From the NCBI GenBank assembly GCA_937944105.1, contig CALDZP010000007.1, positions 1-64,000 on the forward strand: a stretch of DNA of 64,000 nt, in the 5' to 3' direction. Source of the DNA: an uncultured Ignavibacteria bacterium (GTDB taxonomy: Bacteria; Bacteroidota; Ignavibacteria; Ch128b). Below the pieces are notes generated by a model. It saw only the letters and a program-made list of their open reading frames with translations, was not told the DNA's origin and ran no database searches. Shown here in pieces: positions 1 to 8,007 of the stretch; position 1 is the stretch's first letter; the number at the start of each line of letters is the position of its first letter. The position numbers and the translations under genes were made by a program.

Positions 1-3000
1 AAAGATTTTGGTGAACTTCAAATTAATACAACTTCACAACCACAAAACTTTTCATTATTAAACAGTGGTGCAGGGACATTGATTATTAATTCAGTGGCTT
101 TAACGGGTACAGATTTTTCTCAATTTGTTTTAACGGATAACAATACATATCCCGTCTCTCTGAATCAAGGACAATCTATTTCTGTTTCAGTTCGTTTCTC
201 TCCTACTTCGCTTTCGAACAAAAATGCTTTCTTGACAATCACACATAATGCTGATGGTTCACCTACAAACATTCCTCTTACTGGTAAAGGAGTTGATTTT
301 ACTATTACAACTTTCCCATATGTGCAGGATTGGGAAGCTACAACATTTCCACCAGGAGGATGGTTGAATGTTCAGATTGCTGGTACAGGATTATTTGATC
401 GAGTAACTACCGGTACTAATCCAACTGTTACTCCGAAATCTGGATCTGCGATGGTAAGATTTAATAGCTATTCATTTTCAAGTGGAGTTTCAGCGGCTTT
501 AATCTCTCCACCGATTAATTTTCCACATGCCAATTTTAGACTAAAATTCTATATGTATAGAGATGGCGGTTATGCATCCTATCTGGATAGAATATTGGTT
601 TATTTCAACAATCAACCTAATCTTGAGGGTGCTGTATTAATTGATTCAATTCATCGTTCTCGTACTCAATATCCAGTGGTAGATGCAGATGGTTGGTATC
701 TATATTCATTTATGATTCCTGAAAGTGGAGCTGGAACTGGAAAATATATCATACTAAGAGCTATTAGTGCTTTCGGTAATAATATGTTTTTAGACAGTCT
801 TGCAATTGAAGCTCTGCCAGATGTTGGATGGTGTAACTTGCAATGGCCTCCAAATGCTACGATCACGGTTGGTGATTCCACTTGGGTTTTCGCTCAAGTT
901 TGGATTGATGGTCTAACTTCAAATCCTGGAGTAACACCGGGTTTGCAAGCGTGGATTGGTATTAATTCGCAAAATACAAATCCAAATACATGGACAAATT
1001 GGGTTCCTGCTACCTTCAATGTAGATGTTGGAAATAATGATGAGTTCATGGCATATATAGGTCAAAATTTACCTCCAGGCACTTACTATTATGCAAGTAG
1101 ATTTAAATATTTACAAGGTAATTACAATTATGGAGGTTATAGCGCTGGTGGTGGCGGATTCTGGGATGGGACTAATTATGTCTCAGGTGTTTTAACTGTC
1201 AATCCAGCTGTTGGTCCATTGAGTGGTGATTATTATATTCCACAGGGAACACATCCAAAAGGATTTCCTACTTTAGCCGATGCATTCAAAGCTCTGGACA
1301 CTTTAGGTGCTTCTGGACCTGTTAGATTCTTAATTGATGATAATTTAAATGAAGTAGGCGCTAATCTTGTTCTGAATAGAAATGATCTTTCAAGTTCAAC
1401 TCCATTAATGATCAAACCGGCACCAGGTAAAACTCCAACAATAACAATAACAGGATGTGATACTGCTGCTGGTGTAAAACAATATTCAGGTATTACATTT
1501 AATGGTGCAAGTCATATAGTAATAGATGGTTCTAATACTCCTGGAGGTAACACTAGAGATTTAACAATAGCGATGAATGATAGTATTAACGGTAGAATTG
1601 GAATTCAGTTATATGGTAATGCAGATACAGTTTCGATCATGAATGTTGTCATTAAATTTTTGAAGATGAATCCTGGACTTACAACAACTCGTGGAATATA
1701 TGTTAATGGCCAATCTTCCGGTGTGACAAATTTCTTTATGGTTAATAACTGTAAAATTGGTGATGATATTTATCAACCTGCATATGCAATATCAGTTACT
1801 GGATTCAGTACCACTAATACATACGCAACGGATATTTATATAAGTAATAATGAACTTTATGGTCATATGAGAACTTTGTACTTCTTCTTGGCTGGTTCAT
1901 TTATCGAGATAAAGGGAAATGATATAAAAGGAACTGTACCGCCACCAAGCGGTAATGTAAGATGGGGAATATTATTTAATAATTACAATGGATTAATTCA
2001 AATTTTCAATAATAAATTACAAATTTTGAGAATGGCTACAACAGGAACGCAAGGAATATATGGTATTGGAACCTTAAATGGTCAAACAGGAACTGAAATG
2101 TTAATTTATAATAACTTTATTGGTGGGGATTACACACATACTGGTACCGGAATTCCAGCATCGGTGGATTTAATTTCTTTCCAGGATAATATTTCATCAG
2201 CCAAGATTTATCATAATACAGTTGTCTTAAATAATCCAGGAAAATTGGCTTCTGGAAGAATGACTTGTGTTAGAATGGGCGGAACAGCAAATGTAGAAAT
2301 GAAAAACAATATCTTTGTTTCACAGGTTGATGCATCTGTTGTTTATGCGATCTATAATGCTGGAGGAACTTTATTATCAGATTATAACGCAATTTATGTT
2401 CCACCAACAAATGCAAATGTTGGATATTATAATGGTGCTCGTAAAACATTACAAAACTGGCGAGACTCAACAGGTCAGGACTTAAATTCATTTATTGAAC
2501 AACCTCCATTTGTAGGTGGACTCGATTTTCATATAATTCCAGGTTCTATTACATATTTAGAATCGGGTGGAATACCAGTCCCAGTTGGATTTGATATTGA
2601 CTTTGAACAAAGAAGTATTCCACCGGACATTGGTGCAGATGAATTTGAAGGGTTTAATCCTGGATTCTTACCCGATACTGTTAGCATAGCATACAGGAAA
2701 AATTGGAATATCGTTTCAGTTCCAGTAAGTGCTGCAAATATGACAAAAGGTGAGTTATTCCCGAATGCAACATCGAATGCTTTCTGGTTCAATGGGCAGG
2801 AATATGTCGTAAAAGATACCCTTGAAGTTGGTAAAGGATACTGGTTGAAATTTGCATCAGATAGTATGATAACAGTTATTGGACCTAAGAAAGATTCGCT
2901 TGTGATTCCAGTAATGTCAGGATGGAATTTAGTTGGAACTTTAAGTATTGATATACCAGCTACAAATGTATATACAGTTCCATCTGGTATCCTTGCATCC

Positions 3001-3777
3001 AACTTCTTTGGTTTTAGAAATAGATATTATGCAGCTAACACTTTGAAGAAAGGTGAAGGTTACTGGATTAAAACAAATGCATCGGGTAGTCTTGTGATGA
3101 AGAAAACAGCTCTTTCTAAAGGTGGTGATGATGTATTTTATGTTGAGAATATTGATCCAACCTGGAGGAAGATTGTGATCTCAGATGCACAGGGTATTTC
3201 ACAAGAATTATATCTAGCAGATAAATTTGATGAAGCAAAGTATCAATTACCACCATTACCACCATCATCAATGTTTGATGTAAGATTTGATTCTGATAGA
3301 TATGTCGAGATTGATAATTATCCACATAAGATTGAATTGCAAGGAGTAAAGTATCCAGTAACAATAACTATTACAAATGCTGAAAAAGGATTCTATCGTA
3401 TAAAAGATGCAATTGATGGTTCATTATTAAATGTTGTTTTGAAGAATGGTCAACCAGTTACAATTACAGATCCAAATATAAAGACTATTTTAGTTGAAGG
3501 TGCAACTGTTCCAAAAGCATTTGAATTAATGCAGAATTACCCGAATCCATTTAATCCAAGCACTACGATTAGGTACGCAATTGCAGAACCAGTGAAAGTG
3601 AAACTAGTGGTTTATAATGCTGTTGGTCAGAAAGTGAAGGAATTGGTTAATTCTGAGCAAGAAGTTGGATATTATAGTGTTGAATTTAATGCATCAAATC
3701 TTGCAAGTGGAATGTATTTGATAAGACTTGAAACACCGAAGTATACAAAGACAATAAAAGCATTATTGATTAAATAG
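1..3777 (+). CDS. Type IX-secreted multidomain surface protein, 5'-truncated by the window edge
   Basis: The frame is already open at base 1, so the true start lies upstream; the TTG at 79 is only the first internal start-like codon. In order the protein shows an ASH/choice-of-anchor D-like beta-sandwich (about nt 1-300), a choice-of-anchor J-like domain (310-810), a WPPNATI beta domain (820-1200) and a long asparagine-rich stretch that resembles a right-handed parallel beta-helix (1230-2640). Next is a duplicated WN[IL]..GYW[LI]K module (2700-3110) and a segment with a P-rich PPLPPSS motif (3120-3320). It ends in a type IX sorting domain with QNYPNPFNPS and a terminal LLIK (about 3510-3774). 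It is probably exported and anchored or released at the cell surface; the substrate is unknown. A strong hairpin follows the stop. Domain names come from pattern recognition only. Confidence 0.85.
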   Translation, partial: KDFGELQINTTSQPQNFSLLNSGAGTLIINSVALTGTDFSQFVLTDNNTYPVSLNQGQSISVSVRFSPTSLSNKNAFLTITHNADGSPTNIPLTGKGVDFTITTFPYVQDWEATTFPPGGWLNVQIAGTGLFDRVTTGTNPTVTPKSGSAMVRFNSYSFSSGVSAALISPPINFPHANFRLKFYMYRDGGYASYLDRILVYFNNQPNLEGAVLIDSIHRSRTQYPVVDADGWYLYSFMIPESGAGTGKYIILRAISAFGNNMFLDSLAIEALPDVGWCNLQWPPNATITVGDSTWVFAQVWIDGLTSNPGVTPGLQAWIGINSQNTNPNTWTNWVPATFNVDVGNNDEFMAYIGQNLPPGTYYYASRFKYLQGNYNYGGYSAGGGGFWDGTNYVSGVLTVNPAVGPLSGDYYIPQGTHPKGFPTLADAFKALDTLGASGPVRFLIDDNLNEVGANLVLNRNDLSSSTPLMIKPAPGKTPTITITGCDTAAGVKQYSGITFNGASHIVIDGSNTPGGNTRDLTIAMNDSINGRIGIQLYGNADTVSIMNVVIKFLKMNPGLTTTRGIYVNGQSSGVTNFFMVNNCKIGDDIYQPAYAISVTGFSTTNTYATDIYISNNELYGHMRTLYFFLAGSFIEIKGNDIKGTVPPPSGNVRWGILFNNYNGLIQIFNNKLQILRMATTGTQGIYGIGTLNGQTGTEMLIYNNFIGGDYTHTGTGIPASVDLISFQDNISSAKIYHNTVVLNNPGKLASGRMTCVRMGGTANVEMKNNIFVSQVDASVVYAIYNAGGTLLSDYNAIYVPPTNANVGYYNGARKTLQNWRDSTGQDLNSFIEQPPFVGGLDFHIIPGSITYLESGGIPVPVGFDIDFEQRSIPPDIGADEFEGFNPGFLPDTVSIAYRKNWNIVSVPVSAANMTKGELFPNATSNAFWFNGQEYVVKDTLEVGKGYWLKFASDSMITVIGPKKDSLVIPVMSGWNLVGTLSIDIPATNVYTVPSGILASNFFGFRNRYYAANTLKKGEGYWIKTNASGSLVMKKTALSKGGDDVFYVENIDPTWRKIVISDAQGISQELYLADKFDEAKYQLPPLPPSSMFDVRFDSDRYVEIDNYPHKIELQGVKYPVTITITNAEKGFYRIKDAIDGSLLNVVLKNGQPVTITDPNIKTILVEGATVPKAFELMQNYPNPFNPSTTIRYAIAEPVKVKLVVYNAVGQKVKELVNSEQEVGYYSVEFNASNLASGMYLIRLETPKYTKTIKALLIK

Positions 3778-3800
3778 AGAAGATTTGAAACTATAATAGA

Positions 3801-3833
3801 AAAGGCTGTCAAATTGACAGCCTTTTCTTTTTT
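3801..3833. terminator. Bidirectional-looking intrinsic terminator between convergent genes
   Basis: A 10-bp stem, AAAGGCTGTC with GACAGCCTTT, encloses a 5-nt loop. It is followed by a T-rich tract on the plus strand, and the stem itself begins with A residues that give U residues on the minus strand. It lies between the end of the type IX cargo gene (3777) and the end of the minus-strand tyrA (3860), so it could terminate both. Confidence 0.85.
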
Positions 3834-3859
3834 AAAGTAGCAATTAAAAAGAAATAACT

Positions 3860-4576
3860 TTATTCCTTTAAAAGATTATCGATTTTAATAAAACTCTGAA
3901 TTAACTTTTTTCTCATAAGTTTTGAATATGGATTATATCTGTTCATATCTATAAACAATTGAAGTGTATCGTTGTTAGTTCTTTTAATTATATTTAGCAG
4001 ATCAAAATATCCTTTTGTGCCTGTAGAATTATCGGGTAATTTTAATTTTCCAAGGGCTCTTCCAATAAATTGAGTTAAACAAAGAGTATATGCCATTAAT
4101 TCATCGTGTTCTCTTGAATTCAAATATTTAATTTCAACTCCTTTTTTCATGAATGAATTAATGACATAATTTATTTTCTTATCAATTTTAGTTTCGTTTA
4201 TCACAATTAATTGATGTCCTCTTAATGAACGTTTAACAGAGTCAGGTCCAAAAAGGGGATGTATGCCAAGAATTTTATTTTTGGGGAAATACTTTTTTAG
4301 AATCTTAAGAGGATAAATTTTAATTGAGCTTAATTCAACAATTAACGTGTTTGGTTTAATCGTTTGTCTTATTGTTTCAGAAGTTTCTTTGAAAGACGAA
4401 ATTGGTATAGCAAAAAAAATTATATCTACCTCGTAATTGAATTTAGATAAATTTTTAATTTTAATACCATTAAATGTGGACTCATTTTTATCATAGATTT
4501 GGAGATTATAATCATTCTTAAAAAATTTATAGAATAATTTTCCAAATCTACCAAAACCAATTAAAGCTGAATTCAT
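3860..4576 (-). CDS. tyrA: Prephenate dehydrogenase (TyrA)
   Basis: Oxidative decarboxylation of prephenate to 4-hydroxyphenylpyruvate, the tyrosine branch. The N terminus has a Rossmann NAD(P) motif, ALIGFGRFG, and residues near 100-110 carry the family signature HPLFGPDS. At 238 aa it is on the short side, with no chorismate mutase and no ACT domain, so it cannot make its own substrate and shows no built-in allosteric domain. Its ATG shares one base with the aroC stop (TAATG), implying translational coupling. It is the last gene of the aroF-aroC-tyrA transcript and ends before the hairpin at 3801. An arogenate dehydrogenase is a possible alternative, since substrate choice cannot be read from the sequence. 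Confidence 0.88.
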   Translation of the reverse strand: MNSALIGFGRFGKLFYKFFKNDYNLQIYDKNESTFNGIKIKNLSKFNYEVDIIFFAIPISSFKETSETIRQTIKPNTLIVELSSIKIYPLKILKKYFPKNKILGIHPLFGPDSVKRSLRGHQLIVINETKIDKKINYVINSFMKKGVEIKYLNSREHDELMAYTLCLTQFIGRALGKLKLPDNSTGTKGYFDLLNIIKRTNNDTLQLFIDMNRYNPYSKLMRKKLIQSFIKIDNLLKE

Positions 4577-5919
4577 TAAAAAGATTCCTGTTGTTTTTTT
4601 CTAGATTGATCAATTATTAGCTTCAAAAGTTGTTGAATAAAATCTTTATCAAGATTAAGTTCTTCAGCACTTTTTAGCCATTTGTCTTCTAAAAACTTTT
4701 CTCTCTCTTTATTGTAAATATCATATCCATTTATCTTTTTTAATTTTCCAATTTTGGATACGAATTCATTCCTTGCATGTAATAAGAGTAACATTTGTAA
4801 ATCGATCAAGTTGATTTTTTCCCTTAGCGCGTCAATATTATCAATATCTGATTGAATCTGTTCTTGCATGAGAATATGATCAATTAAAACAAGGGAAGTC
4901 ATAGCTTCAGCAACAGGAACAATTCTCGGGCAAATACATGGGTCGTGTCTACCTTTAATTTCAATTTCAACTTCTTCACCAAAATAATTCACAGTTTTCT
5001 GTTTTTTCGAAATTGAAGATGTTGGTTTAACAGCAATTCTCATTACTACTTCTGAACCATTGGATATTCCTCCTTGTATTCCTCCGCTGTGATTAGTTAT
5101 TGTTTCAATTTCATTGGTCTCAGGATTTATACGAAATTGATCATTACATTCACTACCTTTCATAAATGCTGATTTAAATCCACTTCCGATTTCAAAACCT
5201 CTTACTGCACCTATTGAAAGCAGAGCTTTTGCAAAATCAGCTTCAAGTTTATCGAATACCGGCTCACCATAACCAGCCTTTAAACCATTAATTTTAATTT
5301 CAACAATTCCCCCGATAGAATCCCCCTCACGTTTTACTGATTCAATGAGTTCAATCATTTTTTTTGCAGCATCAGAATCGGGACATCTAACTGGATTTTT
5401 TTCAATTTCGTTTTCATCAAAATTTTCTATTTCAATATTTCCTATTCGTCTTGTATAGGCAATTACTCTTATTCCTCTCTCACGCAGTAATTGCTTAGCA
5501 ATAGCACCAGCAATAACACGAGAGGCAGTTTCTCTACCGGAAATTCGACCGCCACCCCTATAATCATAAATACCATATTTCTTTAAAAAAGTATAACCAC
5601 CATGTCCAGGTCTAAATATTTCTTTAATATTATCATAATCATGGGATTTATAATCTTCATTTTTAATTAAAATACAAATTGGTGTCCCAGTAGTTTTACC
5701 TTCAAAAATTCCCGAGACAATTTGAATTGTATCCGATTCTTTTCTCTGAGTTGTTATTGAACTTTGTCCTGGTTTTCGTCTATCTAACTCTTTCTGGATA
5801 TCTTCAACATCAATTTTTAAGTTTGGTTTAAGTCCATCAATAACAACTCCAATCATATTTCCATGACTTTCACCAAAAGTTATAATTTTAAATAATTCTC
5901 CAAATGAATTACCTGCCAT
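4576..5919 (-). CDS. aroC: Chorismate synthase fused to a C-terminal AroQ chorismate mutase
   Basis: Residues 1 to about 350 are a full chorismate synthase. Motifs are [56 protein letters not shown] and [10 protein letters not shown]; this enzyme makes chorismate from EPSP using reduced FMN. Residues from about 357 to 447 form an all-helical AroQ chorismate mutase. Its expected catalytic positions are present: Arg in ALREKI, Arg in HARNEF, Lys in KKING, Arg-Glu in KEREKF, and Ser and Gln in DQSRKKQQ. The fusion would convert chorismate straight to prephenate. This matters because neither PheA nor TyrA here has a mutase domain. The gene follows aroF by one base and overlaps tyrA by one base. 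The domain boundary is approximate. Confidence 0.93.
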   Translation of the reverse strand: MAGNSFGELFKIITFGESHGNMIGVVIDGLKPNLKIDVEDIQKELDRRKPGQSSITTQRKESDTIQIVSGIFEGKTTGTPICILIKNEDYKSHDYDNIKEIFRPGHGGYTFLKKYGIYDYRGGGRISGRETASRVIAGAIAKQLLRERGIRVIAYTRRIGNIEIENFDENEIEKNPVRCPDSDAAKKMIELIESVKREGDSIGGIVEIKINGLKAGYGEPVFDKLEADFAKALLSIGAVRGFEIGSGFKSAFMKGSECNDQFRINPETNEIETITNHSGGIQGGISNGSEVVMRIAVKPTSSISKKQKTVNYFGEEVEIEIKGRHDPCICPRIVPVAEAMTSLVLIDHILMQEQIQSDIDNIDALREKINLIDLQMLLLLHARNEFVSKIGKLKKINGYDIYNKEREKFLEDKWLKSAEELNLDKDFIQQLLKLIIDQSRKKQQESF

Positions 5920-5920
5920 T

Positions 5921-6934
5921 TTAACCCCATGATTTAATTAAGTTTTCGAGTGCTTTTATTTTTGACATTAACTCAGCAAATTGTTCAGGTGAAATAGTTT
6001 GATCGGCATCAGAAATTGATTTATTTGGTTCAGGGTGCATTTCAACTATTATACCATCGGCACCAGCAGCAATTGCTGCGAGAGAAAGAGGGATAACAAA
6101 ATCTCTTTTTCCTGTTCCATGACTCGGATCAACAATTATGGGTAAATGAGATAATTTTTTCACTGCAGGAATAACATTAAGATCGAGTGTATTTCTTGTA
6201 TAATCAACAAATGTACGAATTCCTCTTTCACACAAAATAACATTATAATTCCCTTCAGATAAAATGTACTCCGCACTCATAAGAAATTCTTGTAAAGTTG
6301 CCGACATACCTCGTTTTAACAAAACTGGTTTATTTATTTTCCCCACTGCTTTCAATAGTCGATAATTCTGCATATTTCTCGTTCCAATTTGTAGAACATC
6401 AGCAAATTCTGCAACCTCTTCAACTTCGGAAGTTTCCATAACTTCAGTTACAATGGGTAATCCTGTAATTTGTTTTGCTTTTTGCAAAAGTTTTAATCCT
6501 TCAATTCCTAATCCTTGAAAGGAGTAGGGACTGGTTCTTGGTTTGTAAGCACCACCTCGCAAAAGATTAGCACCATATTTTTTTGCAATTTTGGCTGACT
6601 TAATAATTTGTTCTTCGTTTTCAACCGAACATGGTCCAGCGATTATAACTCGATGACCATTTCCTATTAAAACTCCATCGATATTTATAATTGTAGATTC
6701 TTTTTTAAATTCTCTACTTACAAGTTTATAAGGTTTAAGTATTGGAATTACATTTTCTACACCTGGAAGAGATTTAAATAAAGATTCATTTAGTTGTCTT
6801 TCATCACCAATTACACCAATAATAGTTTTTTCTTCGCCATAAGAAATATGCGGTCTGAATCCAAGTTTTTTTACAGTATTGACAACATTTTCAATTTGCT
6901 CATGGGAAGAATTTGATTCCATAATAATTATCAT
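5921..6934 (-). CDS. aroF: 3-deoxy-7-phosphoheptulonate synthase, type I-beta with N-terminal ferredoxin-like domain
   Basis: First step of the shikimate pathway: PEP plus erythrose 4-phosphate gives DAHP. Residues 1 to about 70 form a ferredoxin-like regulatory domain, as in the Thermotoga-type enzyme, where it mediates Tyr/Phe inhibition. The barrel has GPCSVEN, LRGGAYKPRTSPYSFQG, KRGMSAT and DPSHGTGKRD. The length of 337 aa matches that subfamily. There is no chorismate mutase fusion here, unlike many Bacteroidota DAHP synthases. The start at 6934 is preceded by GAGGAG at good distance, favouring it over the internal Met five codons in. It is the first gene of the aroF-aroC-tyrA operon and sits directly behind a Phe/Tyr attenuator. 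Confidence 0.93.
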   Translation of the reverse strand: MIIIMESNSSHEQIENVVNTVKKLGFRPHISYGEEKTIIGVIGDERQLNESLFKSLPGVENVIPILKPYKLVSREFKKESTIINIDGVLIGNGHRVIIAGPCSVENEEQIIKSAKIAKKYGANLLRGGAYKPRTSPYSFQGLGIEGLKLLQKAKQITGLPIVTEVMETSEVEEVAEFADVLQIGTRNMQNYRLLKAVGKINKPVLLKRGMSATLQEFLMSAEYILSEGNYNVILCERGIRTFVDYTRNTLDLNVIPAVKKLSHLPIIVDPSHGTGKRDFVIPLSLAAIAAGADGIIVEMHPEPNKSISDADQTISPEQFAELMSKIKALENLIKSWG

Positions 6935-6968
6935 TTTTATCTCCTCTTAATTAAAAACTGTTTAAACT

Positions 6969-7003
6969 AAAAAACCCCTTGCCGGCAGTTACCAGCAAGG
7001 GGT
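6969..7003 (-). terminator. Attenuator terminator ahead of aroF
   Basis: On the minus strand, CCCCTTGCTGG pairs with CCGGCAAGGGG: 11 bp with one G-U pair and a 6-nt loop (positions 6992-7002 with 6975-6985). A run of six T follows (complement of the A residues at 6969-6974). It lies between the leader peptide and the aroF ribosome-binding site, within the operon's own 5' leader, which is where an attenuator terminator belongs. Confidence 0.9.
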
Positions 7004-7025
7004 GTAAAAAACTGATAACTACCGG
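6982..7025 (-). promoter_or_regulatory. Antiterminator hairpin competing with the aroF attenuator
   Basis: On the minus strand, CCGGTAGTTATCAG (7025-7012) can pair along all 14 positions with CTGGTAACTGCCGG (6995-6982), using two G-U pairs. The second arm covers the loop and the inner part of both strands of the terminator stem, so the two structures exclude each other. The first arm begins at the base directly after the leader-peptide stop codon. A ribosome finishing the leader would cover it, while one stalled at the earlier Tyr/Phe codons would leave it free. Confidence 0.85.
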
Positions 7026-7088
7026 TTAAAAGTAGCCGTAAGTGAAATAAAAATAAAAGTAAAATAAATCTACAAATCTAGAGTTCAT
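7026..7088 (-). CDS. Phe/Tyr-rich leader peptide of the aroF-aroC-tyrA attenuator
   Basis: A 20-codon frame starting ATG at 7088 and stopping with TAA at 7026-7028. Eleven of the 20 residues are Phe or Tyr, with the core LFYFYFYFTYGYF. An in-frame ATG two codons upstream (7094) would give 22 residues. Its stop abuts the antiterminator arm, and the terminator hairpin follows. This is the layout of amino-acid-sensing leader peptides such as pheL and trpL: stalling for charged tRNA-Phe or tRNA-Tyr would favour antitermination. No strong Shine-Dalgarno is visible before the ATG, only an A-rich stretch, as is common in this lineage. The role is inferred; the codons and pairings are seen directly. 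Confidence 0.85.
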   Translation of the reverse strand: MNSRFVDLFYFYFYFTYGYF

Positions 7089-7142
7089 TTGCATTTTTTT
7101 TTATATTTAATTGTTCATTTTTAAGTAATAATTTAATTATCA

Positions 7143-7150
7143 TAAATTTG
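7143..7150 (+). promoter_or_regulatory. TAnnTTTG-type -7 element before pheA
   Basis: TAAATTTG matches the Bacteroidota primary-sigma -7 consensus. It ends 9 bases before the preferred pheA ATG at 7160, so transcription from it would give a very short leader or none. No convincing TTTG -33 element is seen at the usual spacing. In A+T-rich DNA the motif can arise by chance. Confidence 0.4.
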
Positions 7151-7159
7151 AATATCAAG

Positions 7160-7993
7160 ATGGTTACTAAAAAATTTTATTTTCAAGGTGAACACGGTGC
7201 TTTTTCAGAAGAAGCAGGCTTAAAATTTTTTGGTAAAAAAGCATTTGGTATTCCCGTTAAGGACTTTGAAGATGTAGTTATTAGTGTTCTAAAGGAAAGG
7301 AATGCATATGGTATTCTACCGATTGAAAATTCTACAATTGGTAGCATTCATTCTAACTATGACTTACTTTTAAAATTTAATGTCTTTATTGTAGGTGAAG
7401 TAAATTTAATCGTAAAGCAACATTTAATTGCATCAAAAAAGTCAAAAATAAGTGGTATAAAAAAAATAATTTCACATCCTGCCGCACTCCAACAATGTCA
7501 AAATTTTATTAAAAAACTAAAAAATGTAAAAATTGAAATAAGTTACGATACTGCAGGTAGTGTAAAACTTATAAAAGAAAATGGATTAAATGATACTGCA
7601 GCTATTTCATCTGAAATTTCTGCAAAGATTTATGGTATGAAAATTTTGAAAAAGAATATACAGGATACAAATACAAACATTACTCGATTTATTCTAATTT
7701 CAAATAAAAGTGTAAAGCCAAAAAAAAATACCAAAACTTCCATAGTTTTTACATTAAGAAACTTTCCTGGTGCATTATTTAGAGCATTGAGTGTTTTTGC
7801 CTTAAGAGATATAGATCTTACAAAAATAGAATCTCGTCCTATCCCTGATAAACCATTTGAATATTACTTTTATCTGGATTTTCGAGGTTCTATTCACGAT
7901 ATTAAAAGCATAAATGCGCTAAATAACTTACAAGAGATTTCAACATTTTTAAAGATTTTGGGATCATATGAAGAGGACCTAAATCAAAAATAA
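7160..7993 (+). CDS. pheA: Prephenate dehydratase with ACT domain (PheA)
   Basis: Converts prephenate to phenylpyruvate, the phenylalanine branch. Residues 1 to about 180 are the dehydratase domain, with FQGEHGAFSE, GILPIENSTIGS, HPAALQQC and the catalytic-loop motif TNITRF. The C-terminal 80 or so residues are an ACT domain with NFPGALFRALSVFA and IESRP, the Phe-binding signatures, so feedback inhibition by phenylalanine is expected. No chorismate mutase domain is present. A TTG at 7148 is a possible longer start, but the ATG at 7160 fits homologous N termini better. The gene is divergent from the attenuated aroF operon and so escapes that attenuator. Confidence 0.92.
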   Translation: MVTKKFYFQGEHGAFSEEAGLKFFGKKAFGIPVKDFEDVVISVLKERNAYGILPIENSTIGSIHSNYDLLLKFNVFIVGEVNLIVKQHLIASKKSKISGIKKIISHPAALQQCQNFIKKLKNVKIEISYDTAGSVKLIKENGLNDTAAISSEISAKIYGMKILKKNIQDTNTNITRFILISNKSVKPKKNTKTSIVFTLRNFPGALFRALSVFALRDIDLTKIESRPIPDKPFEYYFYLDFRGSIHDIKSINALNNLQEISTFLKILGSYEEDLNQK

Positions 7994-8007
7994 CTAAAGA
8001 GGTTTTT

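Noticed and set aside
2529-3002. Minus-strand open frame of 157 codons inside the first type IX cargo gene
   Set aside because: It is the shadow of the repetitive secreted-protein frame, with no signal, motif or spacing that suggests a gene.
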